NCBI GenBank assembly: GCA_000827265.1
Contig: KN834896.1
Coordinates: 3,750 to 56,593 of the forward strand
Source: Collybiopsis luxurians FD-317 M1
Taxonomy: Eukaryota; Basidiomycota; Agaricomycetes; Agaricales; Omphalotaceae
Length of the DNA stretch: 52,844 bases
Reading direction: 5' to 3'
Positions 31,419 to 43,740 of the stretch are shown piece by piece. Positions within the stretch are counted from its first letter, which is position 1; each line of letters opens with the position of its first letter. The notes under the pieces were generated by a model. That model searched no databases. It worked only from the letters and a program-made list of their open reading frames with translations, and was not told the origin of the DNA. Both the position numbers and the translations under genes were made by a program.

Positions 31419-32327
31419 ATGAGCTCCTCGAAGAATACTAAACATTCTCGGTACTATGCTAAGTAAGCTTACCTGTTCTTCTGACCAGTGTCAACCAACT
31501 CACTTAATTCTCTCGGGTGAACTAGTCATCGGTTGGAGCGTCGTGCTCAATCTAGAGAGTACAAGCGCAAACGCACAGCTGCGGCTAAAGAGAATAAACA
31601 GTCGACAGTGATTCCTCCTTCCTCCAACCGGCCTCAGTTATCATCTCTTCGGGGAGAGAATCATGCTGCCCCCATGTACCAGGAGTTCATCACTCTCCGT
31701 AATAGTATTGACGACTGGTTAACTCGGGCAGTGCCGCAGTATCCAGTCATGAAATCAGAGTTCGTACAGCATTTTTCGACATACCTTTTGTCGGGGGGAT
31801 CTCTTTCGAGCGATCTGCATGTTTTTCTAGACCGTTATATCTGTAATTTGGCAGCTTTTGACGACCTCGATATCTGGCAGCTCTTCAAGAGCCTATGCGC
31901 CATGCAACAAGCTCTCGGCAGTGGGAGGGCCAGATTGGTATTTGAAGTAGCGCCTCAAATGGAAATCCCTCAACCTAGTTGGGGCGGTTCGACGCTATGG
32001 GTTCCGCGAAGTTCGAGTTCGTCGACAGAAACCATATACCAGTGCGTGTTGAAGCTTCGCGATAGAACAGACAGACTAAAGAAAATTTCGCACAAAATGC
32101 AGGGATATAAGGGAACTCTAACCTGGAGATACGAGGAAGTCGAAAATTGCATTCAGTCTGGGCGGGACTTGTATTTGGACTGGTACACTATGCTGGATGA
32201 TGTAGAAGAGGATCCTGCGGCAGTCGAGTTGCTCATGTTCTTGAAAGAGGTTTCTCGCACCATGTACGATTTAGGACAGGTATTAGAGTACTTAACTTAT
32301 GTTCTTCGACATGTTAAAAAAAAGTAG
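31419..32327 (+). CDS. hypothetical protein, two exons, 281 aa, basic N terminus
   Basis: Exon 1 (31419-31462) encodes MSSSKNTKHSRYYA. A 63-nt intron (GTAAGC..CTAG) joins in frame to exon 2 (31526-32327, TAG stop). The N-terminal 45 residues are strongly basic with a YYANHRLERRAQSREYKRKR run, which resembles the basic region of a bZIP-like or other DNA-binding segment but lacks a following leucine zipper. The remainder is helical-looking (RDRTDRLKKISHKMQGY, ELLMFLKEVSRTMYDLGQVL), without catalytic motifs. No membrane segment. The exon-1 assignment depends on the splice phase, and the second exon alone has no early ATG. Function unknown. Confidence 0.62.
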
Positions 32328-32457
32328 CTAAGCCTTGTAGCATATCAAGCCGGAGTTCAAACAAATTCATCCACTTTCCAAAGATGTTCCACTTCCCTAT
32401 AGAAATTTTAAAAGAGCAGAACAAATGGAAAGTATGGCTGTTACTGAGTCGCTACAA

Positions 32458-32535
32458 AGCCGCCAACTGTGGTCGCCACCCAGTCGCCAACCGTGGTCGC
32501 CACCCAGTCGCCAACTGTGGTCGCCACAAGTCGCC
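32458..32535 (+). repeat. 24-bp tandem repeat, about three copies
   Basis: CAGTCGCCAACTGTGGTCGC followed by CACC is repeated about three times with single-base differences (AACTGTGG and AACCGTGG variants). Each unit holds a small dyad (GTCGCCA...TGGTCGC), so single strands could fold. It lies just downstream of the 281-aa gene. Confidence 0.8.
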
Positions 32536-35041
32536 AACCATCACGGTGGCCATCCCGCCATGAACTAGTTCCACGTCGTGCAAGCCAGCTAGCAACAGAG
32601 TCGTACTTCATGAGCAAGATAAATTTAGCAGCGTGCGGAATCCATGCCGAGAGGTAGTAATATTGCCAGGAATTTCACTTCGAGAAGAACCGGCACCACC
32701 GAGTCATCATCTGTCGAATTCGCCCTTATCTATTTTGCATGTTGGATGTAGAAGACTAGCGATTTCAAGTCCTCTGTAGAATCTACAACAATGTAGAAAA
32801 GCTAAAATAGTTTTGATATCAACAACCAATTTCATGGAGATACTCACCACTGAGTCGCCGTTCTGCAACGTTCTCCAAGAATTTTCTGTACATGAACTTG
32901 CTTTTTTTTTTTTTGCTTTTTTAATTTTTCTTCATATCAAATACCGGCAAGTATAGGAGTTCCAGTGGGCAGAGAGGACTTCTTTATGACCTCTGTTCGT
33001 CCGTGGTGTCGACACTTGTTCCACTGATTCCGTGGTCCACTCAAAAAATTGTGACCAGCTACGCTTGGCTGGATCGTCTTGCCTTGCCAACATGCAGGCC
33101 TACACATTATACATAGTAAAAGACAAAAGAAGTATGAGCAGTTTCTATACTTTCAAACAAGTCATAAAAGAACCTTAATCTGCTCCTTTGAAGTAAAAAG
33201 ACATAAAAGACCTGTCAGATACAACCACTTGACGCCATTCAGCCAAATTAGGAAAGCAGACGCCCATAGTGCTCACTGCATCATTTTTCTTGAACTTGTG
33301 ATTTCTACAACTCACAGTGTGGCAAGATACTACAGGATATCGAATACGTATTACACTCAAAGTTTCTCATTCGAGGGTCTCTTCACCGGCACTTCTGCTA
33401 GACACTGCGAGACATTTAGAAGCCAAAAAAGATGATGAAATCCTCTAAACCGACCAGTAAATTCGCATCGGGACCCTATATTCCCAACTCAGCCGAGACA
33501 ATCAATCCGAAACAACCAATCCCTTCAATGCCTTCCGTGGCAAACGTGGGGACCAACTTTGAACCTCAAACCATAATTTGTTAGAATATTGTGGATACAG
33601 TAAAACGTATGCATCCCAAGCACGCAGAACTATCCAAATTCAACGAACCTGACCTTGACTAAAGTATCAGATCATAGCCTGTCATTCTGATTGCTGTCGC
33701 AGGGAGACTCGTCAAGTCGCCGTAAGTCTGCTAGGCTCCATTGCCCGGAACATGTTTGTCGCCTAATACCAATCAGCCTTGCTGTCGCAATGGTCAATTT
33801 GTGCATATAACTGAGCACCTATAGACTCACACCGTCCAGAACGCACTTGTCGCCAGATATCGGACCGATCCAGAGCGGTAATAAGACTCATACGGATAAT
33901 TATTGATTCGGTCCAGATTGAACCCGCAAAAGAACACCGGGATTCGCTGGGATCCCTCGGAGATACACAAAAAATCTGAATCGAAGGATCGATTAGGGGA
34001 AATAATTGGAAAGTATGAGATTCTGATGAAACCCGCACGTCTTTCAAAATAAATGAATAGTCAACAGCGTTAAGCGGACTTGCACAAGCTTGCACATGAA
34101 TCAGAATGGCGAGCAGGCATGAGAACCATCCATGATACAGGGTGGAATCTCCTAGGCCTAATGGATGTAAGCATTGACGGACCAAAACTGTCAGAAGTGT
34201 TGAAGGGCATTACAGGCAATTATTCGCGTCCAGGATGCAGGGTAAATCTTCCAAGGCCCAAACACTGTTGCAATGGCGGGGGAGAACTGTCAAATGGGTA
34301 AAGACACCGAGAATGGAATAAAAATATATTATTCAGTGTTCACCAACCAAGGGACATGATTACGCACTTCGAAATTCCTACTCCGACCTGTAATGGGAGT
34401 GAAGGCGAATGTATTAACTTGAGGAAAGAGCCCTGAAATCCCCGATGCCCAGCAAGCCCCCAAGATGTACCCCGTCCTCACAAACATAAGTCCACCAATG
34501 AAATTGAGACACGTATGTGAGTATTCATGAAAGCGCGGAGTGGAGGGCGAAGAGTAGGAAAAGAAAAGAAGAACCGGAGAATGCATCAAAGGGTACGTAC
34601 TCACCGAGGATACTAGCGTTAGTTTACTACGCATTTTCAGAGGGGTTCAATGTCACACAAAATTTTCCTTCCACATTCGAAGAATCACTCAGGGTGTAAA
34701 AAAAAGGCAGCATGGGCTCATTAAGAGCTAATTTACATGAAATATTACTACTTAGTAGGTGCTAAACCTGATTCTAGTAGTAACGACATAAGAGAGGAAA
34801 GAGAGCGAGTAAGGTGGTGGTTGAAAGCAAGAAGTGAAGAGTGCACGTGCACTGCGCGAAACCACCGATAAATCGGAAACACTGACCGAGGATTCAAAAT
34901 TATCCTATAGTGAAATCAGTAACCCAGGGTTGTTTTGAATGGGACATTGTGTATTCTGTTGCGGTATGTAATCTTTACTCAGTACGACACTACTGCATAC
35001 GACATACAATCAAAGTTCCTAACGTACGTACATGTATGTAA
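32536..35041. other. about 2.5 kb without a supported gene
   Basis: Frames up to 140 codons exist on the minus strand (33763-34185, and 34329-34634 with a hydrophobic stretch), but I could not link them through valid splice sites, and neither shows a recognisable motif. A poly-T tract lies near 32908. These could be remnants of a decayed multi-exon gene; I do not call them. Confidence 0.35.
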
Positions 35042-36509
35042 CTAATTTCCTTGCCGAGTACTGTCGAATTCCTGCAACAACTCAGCATTATATTGAGCCT
35101 CTTGGAGCAGTCTTTGACGCTGTTCTTCCAACTGCTGGTTTTTGGCACGGAGATCCGTTGTTTCAGCTAGAGCGGCAGACAAGGCTGCTTCCTTGGCCAT
35201 TAAATTGGCAGAGAGTTCTGCTGCATTACTCCGTCGTGAGCGTTGAAGAGAAATAAACAGCTTATTCGTTTCGTTGTGAACGGTGTCAAGGGTTGGTATC
35301 CAGTCCAATGTAAGCCGGCGGGATGTGAAGTGAGCAAAACTTTCGTGTGCATTGGGATGCTGCGCAGCGAGGTACAGCCAGCACCCCGTCTCTTCTCCAA
35401 GCCGTTCACGCTGAAAGAATTCAGTAGGCAGTTTAGACATCGTGCATACAACACTTACGCGACATATTATCTTTTCAATTTCGCGGCGGTATCGTCGGGT
35501 TGACTCAGAGACTTCAGTTCGAGGCGTAGGAATCAGCTTGTCTCTGACAATATCTGAAAGGGATGAAAGTAAGGTTAAATGGTGTTTAAGTATATTCATG
35601 ACAAAAGGGCATGCTTACTCCATGGTTGAGATCCTTTAGCTGCCCCTGTAACACGTCCAAATAACGGATCCTTTTGAGTCGCCCGAGAACGGCGGGGCTT
35701 GGTGGGTGAGGATGGTAGGAAGGGTATGGAAGACGCTGGAGAGGACAATTGCATCATCGGTGAAGATAAATCAGGCTGTGACTGGGTCTCCCTCGACGGG
35801 CTTGAAGGTGGAAGTGGTGATAGCCTGGTAGCTTCGCGCTCAAAGATAGCGGTTTCTGACCTACGAGCACGATCGGATTCAAGGTGTGTCGGTTGAGCGG
35901 AAGCGCAAACATTAACGTTCTGTGGACGAGAAGTAGTAGAAAGATTGAATAGCGGTGTGCCTCTGGATTGTGAGCTCACAGAAGCTTGGAAAATGTCTAC
36001 CGCCGTGCCAGAAGTTGTGTTCCACAAATTTGCATTATTATGTCGATGGTCAGGAGAGATTCAGTCTTCAAGAGGAACGGTGGCCTCTGTATGAGGAAGG
36101 ACAGGTCCTTCAGCAGTGTGCTGTTGAGCGAGTTCCTCCAGTTGGGCAAACGTGGAGCCAGGCACAATGGGAATCCCTGCATTTACAAGAGAACGGTACT
36201 GCATTATGAGTAAGTAACCGTACGAATCACAACATATCGCAAGAAACCTACTTTTTCGCTGTATATTTTGCTGTGCAAGCAATCTGAGGAGGTTAAGAGT
36301 GGTGAGCCCACACATTGTCTGCAGTGACGCGGTTTTCCGAGTGTCTTGACCGGTTTTTTTGGTACTGTTTTACGGAGAGGAGATTGCTTGGGTCGGGGAG
36401 TACATTTAGAAGGTGATTTCTGAGAGGGGGTCTTGCTGGGAGAAGAGCGTTTTCTGGGAGATTTGCCCCCCGAAACCTTTTTGGTAGATTTACTTGGGGA
36501 ATGACCCAT
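35042..36509 (-). pseudogene. Ser/Pro/Lys-rich coiled-coil protein gene with one in-frame TGA
   Basis: Four exons (36252-36509, 35619-36198, 35459-35553, 35042-35410) with 48-65-nt introns and good splice sites join into 434 codons. The only interruption is TGA at 36061-36063 in exon 2 (context VPLED then stop, then ISPDHRHNN). The N terminus is very basic and Ser/Pro-rich (PSKSTKKVSGGKSPRKRSS) and contains C-x2-C plus another Cys (HCRQCVGSPLLTSSDC), a possible small zinc site. The middle is Ser/Pro-rich. Then come STRRYRREIEKIICRRERLG, WLYLAAQHPNAHESFAHFTS and a long C-terminal coiled coil (LAETTDLRAKNQQLEEQRQ). With a single lesion and otherwise coherent structure, this is either a recent pseudogene, a null allele or a sequencing error. 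No family name; a chromatin- or DNA-associated role is only a guess from composition. Confidence 0.62.
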
Positions 36510-36610
36510 GATAAAGCAACAAGAACGGCCCTAGGGTCCCTTTTATAGTCCACTCTGCTTACTCAGCAGTATAGAACCTCGTAACTTTTACCGGCGAACG
36601 CACTACACCT

Positions 36611-39600
36611 ATGCCTCTTCCGCCAGAGTGTAGAGAGGAGAGTCCTCCGCCCTTACCATCTTTAAAGTGTGCCGATTTTGAACCAGAGCCAATATTCCAT
36701 CCTGGACGTCAGGTATCCAAACACCAAGAATTGGGCATACCGAGTCCTCAGAAAAGAACTTGAACTCAGCTCTATTCAAGTGCCTGGCGTGGCGGAAAAG
36801 CACCCAGACACAAGCGACAGCCAGGCTTGGGGCGTTTGCCCATTATTGGCTCTGTCCATTCCGGTGCACCGGAAAGGGAATTCAGTGAATCACGGCCTAT
36901 AGATGAAGTTGACAATATGGAAGTTGATCCAGGGGGCATGGACAGCGAGAGCGGGGATGATTTTCAGAAATATGCTGAGGCTGTGCAATGTGAGTGCGTA
37001 GGGTTCATACGACTCCACCTCGGTTTGTTTGCAGTAGAAGGGTGGGCAAAGGAGCAGGGACAAGGGAATGTGAGTAGTTTACTATCCTTGTGAATATAGA
37101 TCAATGATTTGATGATATACCAGAGGCATTGGTATCACTTTGAGGTCTTAGAGCAGTCACAACAACGCCATATGTCCTGTTTATGTCCTGCTGGAGCATG
37201 GACATGCTTCCACAAACGTTTTTTCTCTTTATACGAAAATGAGCTTGAAGGCACAATTCAAAATACTGAAGGTAAGTTTATGGATATAACATGGAGTTCT
37301 GAATCTCAAGATGCAATTCAGGAAAATATCCACAAGTTGTTCTCTTTCTTAAAGAGAATCTGGGTTTTGAGGGAGATCAAGCTATCCATCTCTTCTCTGT
37401 ATGCAAATCCAATGATTCTGTTGGAATATCACAACGGGCTATTGTTAAACACAAAGGTTCTGATACTGGGGATGGCAGCTGGACCTGTTCCAGTCAGAAT
37501 AAGGATGGACCCATGTGTGCTCACATACTAGTGGCCCAAAAGTTTATGAAAGGTGATCACAGTGTTGAGAGTTCAAAAGAGATGGTCAATGAGATTGACA
37601 TATGTGAGTAGTTGATGTCTACCTGAAATCACCTTGGTCTTCTAAAGCCTACCTCAGCATCAAGTAAACCACTTTCCTGGCGATCCTTGCGAGCAGTATC
37701 ATATCTTCCAGTTTTGCCCCCAAAATGGTGTATGCTCCCACATGAGATTGAGATATACCCACGCCCTCCACCACTACGAGAACCCCCGGCTCTCATCCAA
37801 CTATCAGAGCAGGCTTCTTGTCCATGCCTGGATGGTGAGAGAGCATTTTTTGACCCTCATGGACCAATTATCACTCGCGAATGTTACATTTACACCCTAA
37901 CACAAGTTTTTTTGGTTCAAATTCAGCTTCAGCCATGCCCCAGATGTCCCCCAGAGCGGCACCGCTACATAGGTCCAGAACCACGAGGCATGGGACTTTT
38001 CAACTTCAATAACTCCACTATTTTCACACATGAACTGTTGAATGAATACACTAGTGCATTCAGCAGCTCTGAAACCCCTTTTGAACCTTGGGTGCATACA
38101 ATTGCTCGACGGTATGATGAGATGCAACCTCTTATTCCATTTGTGGGTGGCAAGCTCTTTCGGTCTGTTTGGTTTGCATATATTCGGCTTGTGCAGTTTG
38201 AGGGGGACAAGTCATGCCCAAGTTGTGGAGATTTTCCTGACAGTGTTATCTGGGATGGTGTCTCTATTGCATTTGGACGGAAACATGTAAACAATGACCT
38301 CTCACCCCCCACTGTCATTTGCAAAGATGCCCCAAAACGCCCCAGTAAATCAATTCCTCGACAAGAGTGGCTTCAGGATGCAACTTTGAGGAAGAAGCTT
38401 CGGAATTGGCTCATTGATGGAGGGCTGGGGTCTGGAAAAGACCATGAAATGGGACTCAACAGTCACTTGGAATGTGCAAAAATATTGCAACTGGAATTAT
38501 ATCCATGGCTCAATTCTCTTTGCTCTCATCTCCGTGATATGTTCAGTCGACGACTTGGCCATGGAGCAATCCAGGATTCAAAGTGGAGTCCTCGGAAGGA
38601 GTATTTGATTTTGTTTCAGATTGTAAGTTAAGGTGTGAAGTTCGTAGTCAGTTTCTCTAAACTATTGTAATTTTAGCTTGCAGCAGAAGAATCCACTATG
38701 CAAATGATGACACGATCAACATTGAGTCAAGTTAAAATTTTCCTTCACAATCCTACTCAACACACTCTTCAAGAACTACTTGCAGTTCCAGCTTTATACA
38801 CAATTCTTGAGCTTGAACATGTTCGAGAAGGAAAGTATGCCTTAGAAACTTTGGGTGTTATTGGCTGGATGTATCATCATGGTAAAGAAGTTATGGATGG
38901 CCTGCTTGGTTTGAATTTAGCACCTCTTAGCCAGCTTGCCAGCCATTCTATGCCAATGGAACAAAGGAAATCAGAAATCAGGGACTGGGAAAAGGTATGT
39001 GACATTTTTGTACAAAATTACACTCAACTCAGAAAGTTCCAAAGACAGGCTGCTGTTATGGTCTGCCACAAATCCGACTTCGTCCTGAATATCCTAAGCT
39101 GCCTTATGATGGCAAGGCAGATGTAAACAAGGAAAGAACTGGATCATGTCGAAAATATTATGAAGCCTACTCACAGAAACGTCTAACTGGAGGAATAATG
39201 GCTTGTTGGTGTACTCATAGCATCTGCTATGGGTTTCACTGCATTCCTGTCAGTGAGGGGCGCAATGATGTATTTTCAGCAATAATCACAAGATGGCCTA
39301 AAGCACCATCTAGGGTTGTGTATGACTTTGCTTGTGCCCTGGGACCTTATTGTTGGAGCCGAGAACCTGAATTTTTTGCTGACACTCAGTTTCTAGTAGA
39401 TGGGTTCCATGCTTCTGGCCATACCAAATGTTCCCCAGCAGCATTTTTGAAGACTTATTCTGCAGTAAATGCTGAATTAACTCATATCAATTCTAGTGCT
39501 GCTGAATGTGGTAATAGTGGAATGACAAGGATTCGAAAGTCAGTGAGCTATATGGGACAAACTCGGGCAATTTTGTACTGCTGGGCTTTTATTTCAGTTT

Positions 39601-39653
39601 GGAATCGTCTGCAGATTTTAGGACTCTATAAAAAGGCAGGGGAGTTGCTCTGA
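36611..39653 (+). CDS. KDZ-superfamily (SWIM-containing) DNA transposase, 896 aa
   Basis: Eight exons (36611-36712, 36770-36989, 37035-37069, 37124-37271, 37322-37603, 37658-38622, 38677-38994, 39033-39653) join without a stop into 2,691 nt. A SWIM-type zinc finger (CxCx6CxH) is seen as C138-L-C140...C147-F-H149 after HWYHFEVLEQ. A second SWIM-like motif follows (W222-T-C224...C234-A-H236). Conserved blocks come next: GLFNFNNSTIFTHELLNEY, CPSCGDFPDSVIWDGVSIAF, GGIMACWCTHSICYGFHC, SEGRNDVFSAIITRWP, VVYDFACALGPYC, FLVDGFHASGHTKCS and NSSAAECGNSG. D788, D813 and E848 are the likely catalytic acidic triad of the RNase H-like fold. These motifs identify fungal KDZ transposases (Kyakuja-Dileera-Zisupton), cut-and-paste elements expanded in mushrooms. 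The last intron is short (38 nt), and exons 1-3 are the least certain. Terminal inverted repeats of the element were not identified. Confidence 0.9.
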
Positions 39654-41739
39654 CAATGGTCCAGAATCATTACTGGAGTAGTGTATTCACTTATTGCAGA
39701 TTCAATATATTGTAGTACTGAGTATCATCTGAGATTCACAGAAAAAATAAGTTATAAAGTTACCTCTATGACTTATCACTGTTGACTCCCTAACAAACAT
39801 CTCCTGCATCTAGTCAACATGTTTTTCTCTTCCAGAAGCATTCCTGCAGAATGACAAGAAGCCATTTTCCTTATCCTGTAGAGTGCATCATAAGTATGGT
39901 CAAGTACTATTTCCTTTTATAACTATTTCTGCAAGTAAGTGGTGCAACTATATAAGGACAATTAGTTCTACATACAAGGTTTACACTGTTGTTACCTGAA
40001 CTATCATCATTGTCTATTTTACAATTATCTGTTTTACTCTTTGTTTTTTACTTTCTTTTTTTTTTTTTTGGTTTTGTATCATCTCACTGTTTCCAGCTAA
40101 TAGGACTGAAGAATTTGTCCTTCATTATAAGTTTCTTCTATATATGATTGTGATGCAAGAATGTGAGCCTGGGCCAACTCTCCTTCAAAAAGTTGCCAGT
40201 ATTGGAAAGGTTTCCTCTGTCAGCAGGTAATTTAGGAATTTCAGTCTCTCCATTGTCAGAAATAGTTGCCACATATAATTTTCCATCTCCCTTTGGAGAT
40301 ACATAGTGGTTCTGCATTTTTTGCTTCAAGTACCATTGCATCCTCAGAAATAGCCTATAGGTCAGCTACTCCCTCTAGCAAAAGTTCAATGCTTTGCCTA
40401 AGGATGTTGCATTGATATTGTTGGGGGCCTTCAGTTGTGGTAACATACTTGGAGCATGTTGTGGAACTTTCAACTTGGTTGCAAAAGCTAGATTCTATTA
40501 CTTACAGTGCAAGAAACCCCCAGATTGGAGACAGGACAGTAAGAGAAACAGGAAAAGAGATGGAAAGACAACAAAAGCAACAGATACTGGATATAGTTCA
40601 GGTAATAAAAATGTAAGAAATTGTAAGCATGGACTTGTAGATTTATATAGTAAAGCATTATTCCAACAAAAATAGGGCTTTTGGGCTTTTGGTGCAGCAT
40701 TGAAGGGTCATGGGTGTAGTTAAAATCATTTACAGAATGCATTGCAGCAGGAAGTGTTGATCAGTTTTTCTGTGAAGTTGATGGCATTTGGTACTGAAAA
40801 GAAAAAGATGGTGAAATTATGATGGAGCTGAGATGCAGTCAATTGGGTTTGTTCTGCTGGAACTGCATATACTTGAAGAAAATCAGGTCAGGGCATAACA
40901 AATGAAATGAGACAGAAGTGAAAGATTGGTTGTGTTGAAGAGTCAACAAGCCTGAGAATGAGAGCATCCACTACTGGATGGTAATGGGTAACCTTTCTGT
41001 TAGGTTTCTATAGGTTGTAGTTTTTGTAGTGAAGTGTATAATGGAATTGTAGTATTGATTGTTGAGCTCTTCTCAGTCTTGAAAAAGGGTGTACAATATA
41101 AAGGACACAATCTGCAGTTAAGGTGAGTCAAACCCAAGTAGTATTATAGCTGAGACTAAGTATGAGCCCAAGGTGACATTGAATGGACATGGACAAGGGC
41201 TTTCAGGTGTTGCAGTGTACTTGGTTAAGATGAATCTATTGGTTACAATTTGGAAACAATGCAAAACAGAGAAAAGAGGTGGAAACAGAGAGTAAAACAA
41301 AGAGTAGATTGTGATGGTTCAGATAAGGTCTCCATGTAGAGGTATGTAAGTTTATATAGCACCATATTTTACCCATAAACAAGAGATATAAAAGGAAATC
41401 AAGGGTGACTCTCTATATTATGTAGTGCTACAGGGTCATGTGCATGGAAGTAATGCAGGAGGGTTCTATTGACAAGAGTCCCTGTAGAAGCAGACTTCTG
41501 GTTGCTGAGAATGGAAAGTGACACCATGGTCACCATGCTGTGATGCTGATGATGGGGGTTTGCTCCACTAGTACCTGTGGTGGCATATTTCTTATGAAAA
41601 AACTAAAATACTGTCAGGGCATAACACTTTCTCCACAAAAAAATACCTGTTCTGAGTAACATTGTTTCATCAATACAAGTTTAGGCTCACTACAACTCTC
41701 ATGTATAATGCCACTGTGCAATCATTTTTCAAATTACAT
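39654..41739. other. CpG-depleted transposon debris downstream of the KDZ gene
   Basis: AT-rich with very few CG dinucleotides and many TG/CA, like 960-2087. Only short frames; a poly-T run near 40058. It is probably the decayed 3' non-coding part of the KDZ element or older insertions. No element end was found. Confidence 0.4.
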
Positions 41740-43740
41740 GCGTAGTTTGGCTCATCACTGTGGCCTCATAGTGTATCCCCAATCTGAATCTCTGACACCC
41801 CTTGACTCCAATACCCTTCAGGAGCTCAGAGCTCAAAGCATTTATAAACATATACCTGTACTGATCCGTGCAGTGGCAGAAGTGCCAAATCCCACAGCAT
41901 CTCTTTGTCATGGTATGTTCTGGACCATGGCCTCTTGTATGTTGCATTTTAAGCCCTGAGGGATGAGGAAGGATGAAAATTTTGTATAGGAAGGGAACCT
42001 GCAGCAAACGCACAAGGGTTCTGTATCATATACAGGCAATATAAATGCCAAATATGGAAAAATAAACAATTGCACCCTGACAGTGGGTACAATGACTGTG
42101 AGCAATTGGATTGATAATCCAATGACTCCAACACACACCCACAGTTTGAGCATCAACAGAAGAAAAGGATATGGGGACACCCTCAGAATGCTAAGAATGT
42201 GAATGATGAAAACATTCAAAATTGATAGGCAAATCATCTGCCAATAGAGCCTCATCTTCTGCTAAATTAACCTGGCCACTCTGCAACCATTCTGACCACT
42301 TCTGCCATTTTAGGCAGTTTTGTTTACCCAGTTTGCTTCTTTTTGATGGCAGCATCAATGGTGGACTGTGGCAAAGGATTGCTATCCTTGTCATGAGAGT
42401 TGGCAGTGATTTCAATGATGCCATCAGATCAGTCTGGTGATGTGTCTACTTATAATGTCAAATAGCTTCAACATATGCAGCAAGTTGCTAAATAGCTCAT
42501 GCTGTCTCAGCATGAAAACTACTATTTACAAATAAATAATCATGGCAAATTCCAGCACCATTATCCAAACTGACCCCATTATAGAATATTCTGGACTGTG
42601 ACCTCTTACATAGTGGCAAAGTATGTCCCCAATCTGCATCTCTAACACCCCTTGACTCTATTATTCCTCAGGTGCTCAGAGTTCAAGAGTTCATAAAACC
42701 TATACTTGCACTTCACCTGTGCAATAGATGAATCACACAGTCTCTTCTTCGGCTGGTCCCTATCATAGAATATACTGGACTGGGGCCTCTTGTGTTGTGG
42801 CATAGTGAATCCTAATCTGAATCTCTTAAATCCCTTGACCCTGTGACCCCTTAGGTGATCAGAGTTCATATGACCTGTTCTTCACTTGTGCAGCAGCAGA
42901 AGTAGGGCATGTCACTGTGTCTATATCAACAGTATACAGGTACCATATATACAGGTCTGTACCCTTACTGTTGTGACTTTCTAGGTCAAAAAATGTGGTA
43001 TGGGATACGGGACGGTATAACATGTATGTCCTGTATACAGCCATAATGGCCATTTATATGGGTGCTTTCGAAATATAGTAATTTTCATAGGCTTTACAAT
43101 TTAAAAGTGAGTTGTCTATGGCCAATTGATGCCAAACATATCTATTTGTGTTGGTCACCTTAAAGGGAAGCTGCATCCCAACCCCGACAATTGAGCGGCG
43201 CGGTCGGGCTGAGGAGGATTAGGTGCCCAGTGAGCATTTATCGGGGCAGCACTCAAAAATTGCTTAAAATGACTCACTGCTGAGTGTATTAAGCTTGTAC
43301 AATGCAAATCCATAGTCAAAATAGAGGATTGTATATCAACTTCAAAAGATTATTAGATCTACCCTTATATAACCACAGTTATACCATTATCAACTGTACA
43401 ACCCATATACAGGATGGGTACGAATCATAGCTGTACTGCCCCAACCGATTAAACTCCAAAATATAGCTATAAAAGATATGGGTAATCTTGTGCCTGTCCC
43501 ATATCAAATATGGTCGTACCTGTATACAGGTATAGTGACATGTGTCATACCCTAAGCAGAAAGAGACAAACCACACAATTCTTCTGCAGTCAGTCACCAT
43601 CATTGAATATTCTAGACCGTGGCTTCTTGCATGATGGCATAGCAAATTCCCAATCTCTGATACCCCTTGACTCTGTTACTCAGGTGCTCAGAGCTTCTTC
43701 TGTTACAACCTATATCAAGTATTTATATTTTAACACAGTT
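41740..43740 (+). repeat. ~180-bp tandem repeat, about four degenerate copies, interrupted by a MITE
   Basis: Copies share TATAGAATATTCTGGACTG, GGCCTCTTG, CCCAATCTGAATCTCT, CACCCCTTGACTC and CAGGTGCTCAGAG. The landmark GAATATTCTGGACTG and its variants occur at about 42583, 42767 and 43602, with a partial earlier copy at 41740-41950. The first two are 184 bp apart. The next spacing becomes about 175 bp once the 652-bp element at 42903 and its 8-bp duplication are removed. About 600 bp between the first and second copies is not explained. Confidence 0.7.
42895..43562. mobile_element. third hAT-like miniature element, inserted in the 180-bp repeat
   Basis: The element spans 42903-43554 (652 bp). 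It begins TAGGGCATGTCAC and, read inverted from the other end, TAGGGTATGACACATGTCAC. Both arms share CATGTCACT and, further in, GTATACAGGTAC. The flanking 8-mers are AGCAGAAG (42895-42902) and AGCAGAAA (43555-43562), a target duplication with one mismatch. Removing it restores a continuous 180-bp repeat unit, which independently confirms the boundaries. Internal sequence has no transposase. A GC-rich, CpG-containing patch (43180-43250) contrasts with the CpG-poor surroundings. Confidence 0.78.

Noticed and set aside
32716..32727. GAATTCGCCCTT, identical to the flank of a common cloning-vector insertion site
   Set aside because: Only 12 bp match and the neighbouring sequence on either side is not vector-like; chance is sufficient.
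33763..34634. Two minus-strand frames (one with a hydrophobic stretch) as a membrane-protein gene
   Set aside because: I could not find splice sites in compatible phase to join them, and no family motif is visible.
36061..36063. Selenocysteine or programmed readthrough at the in-frame TGA
   Set aside because: No readthrough-type context (such as TGA-CTA) or nearby structured element was seen, and most fungi lack selenocysteine insertion machinery.
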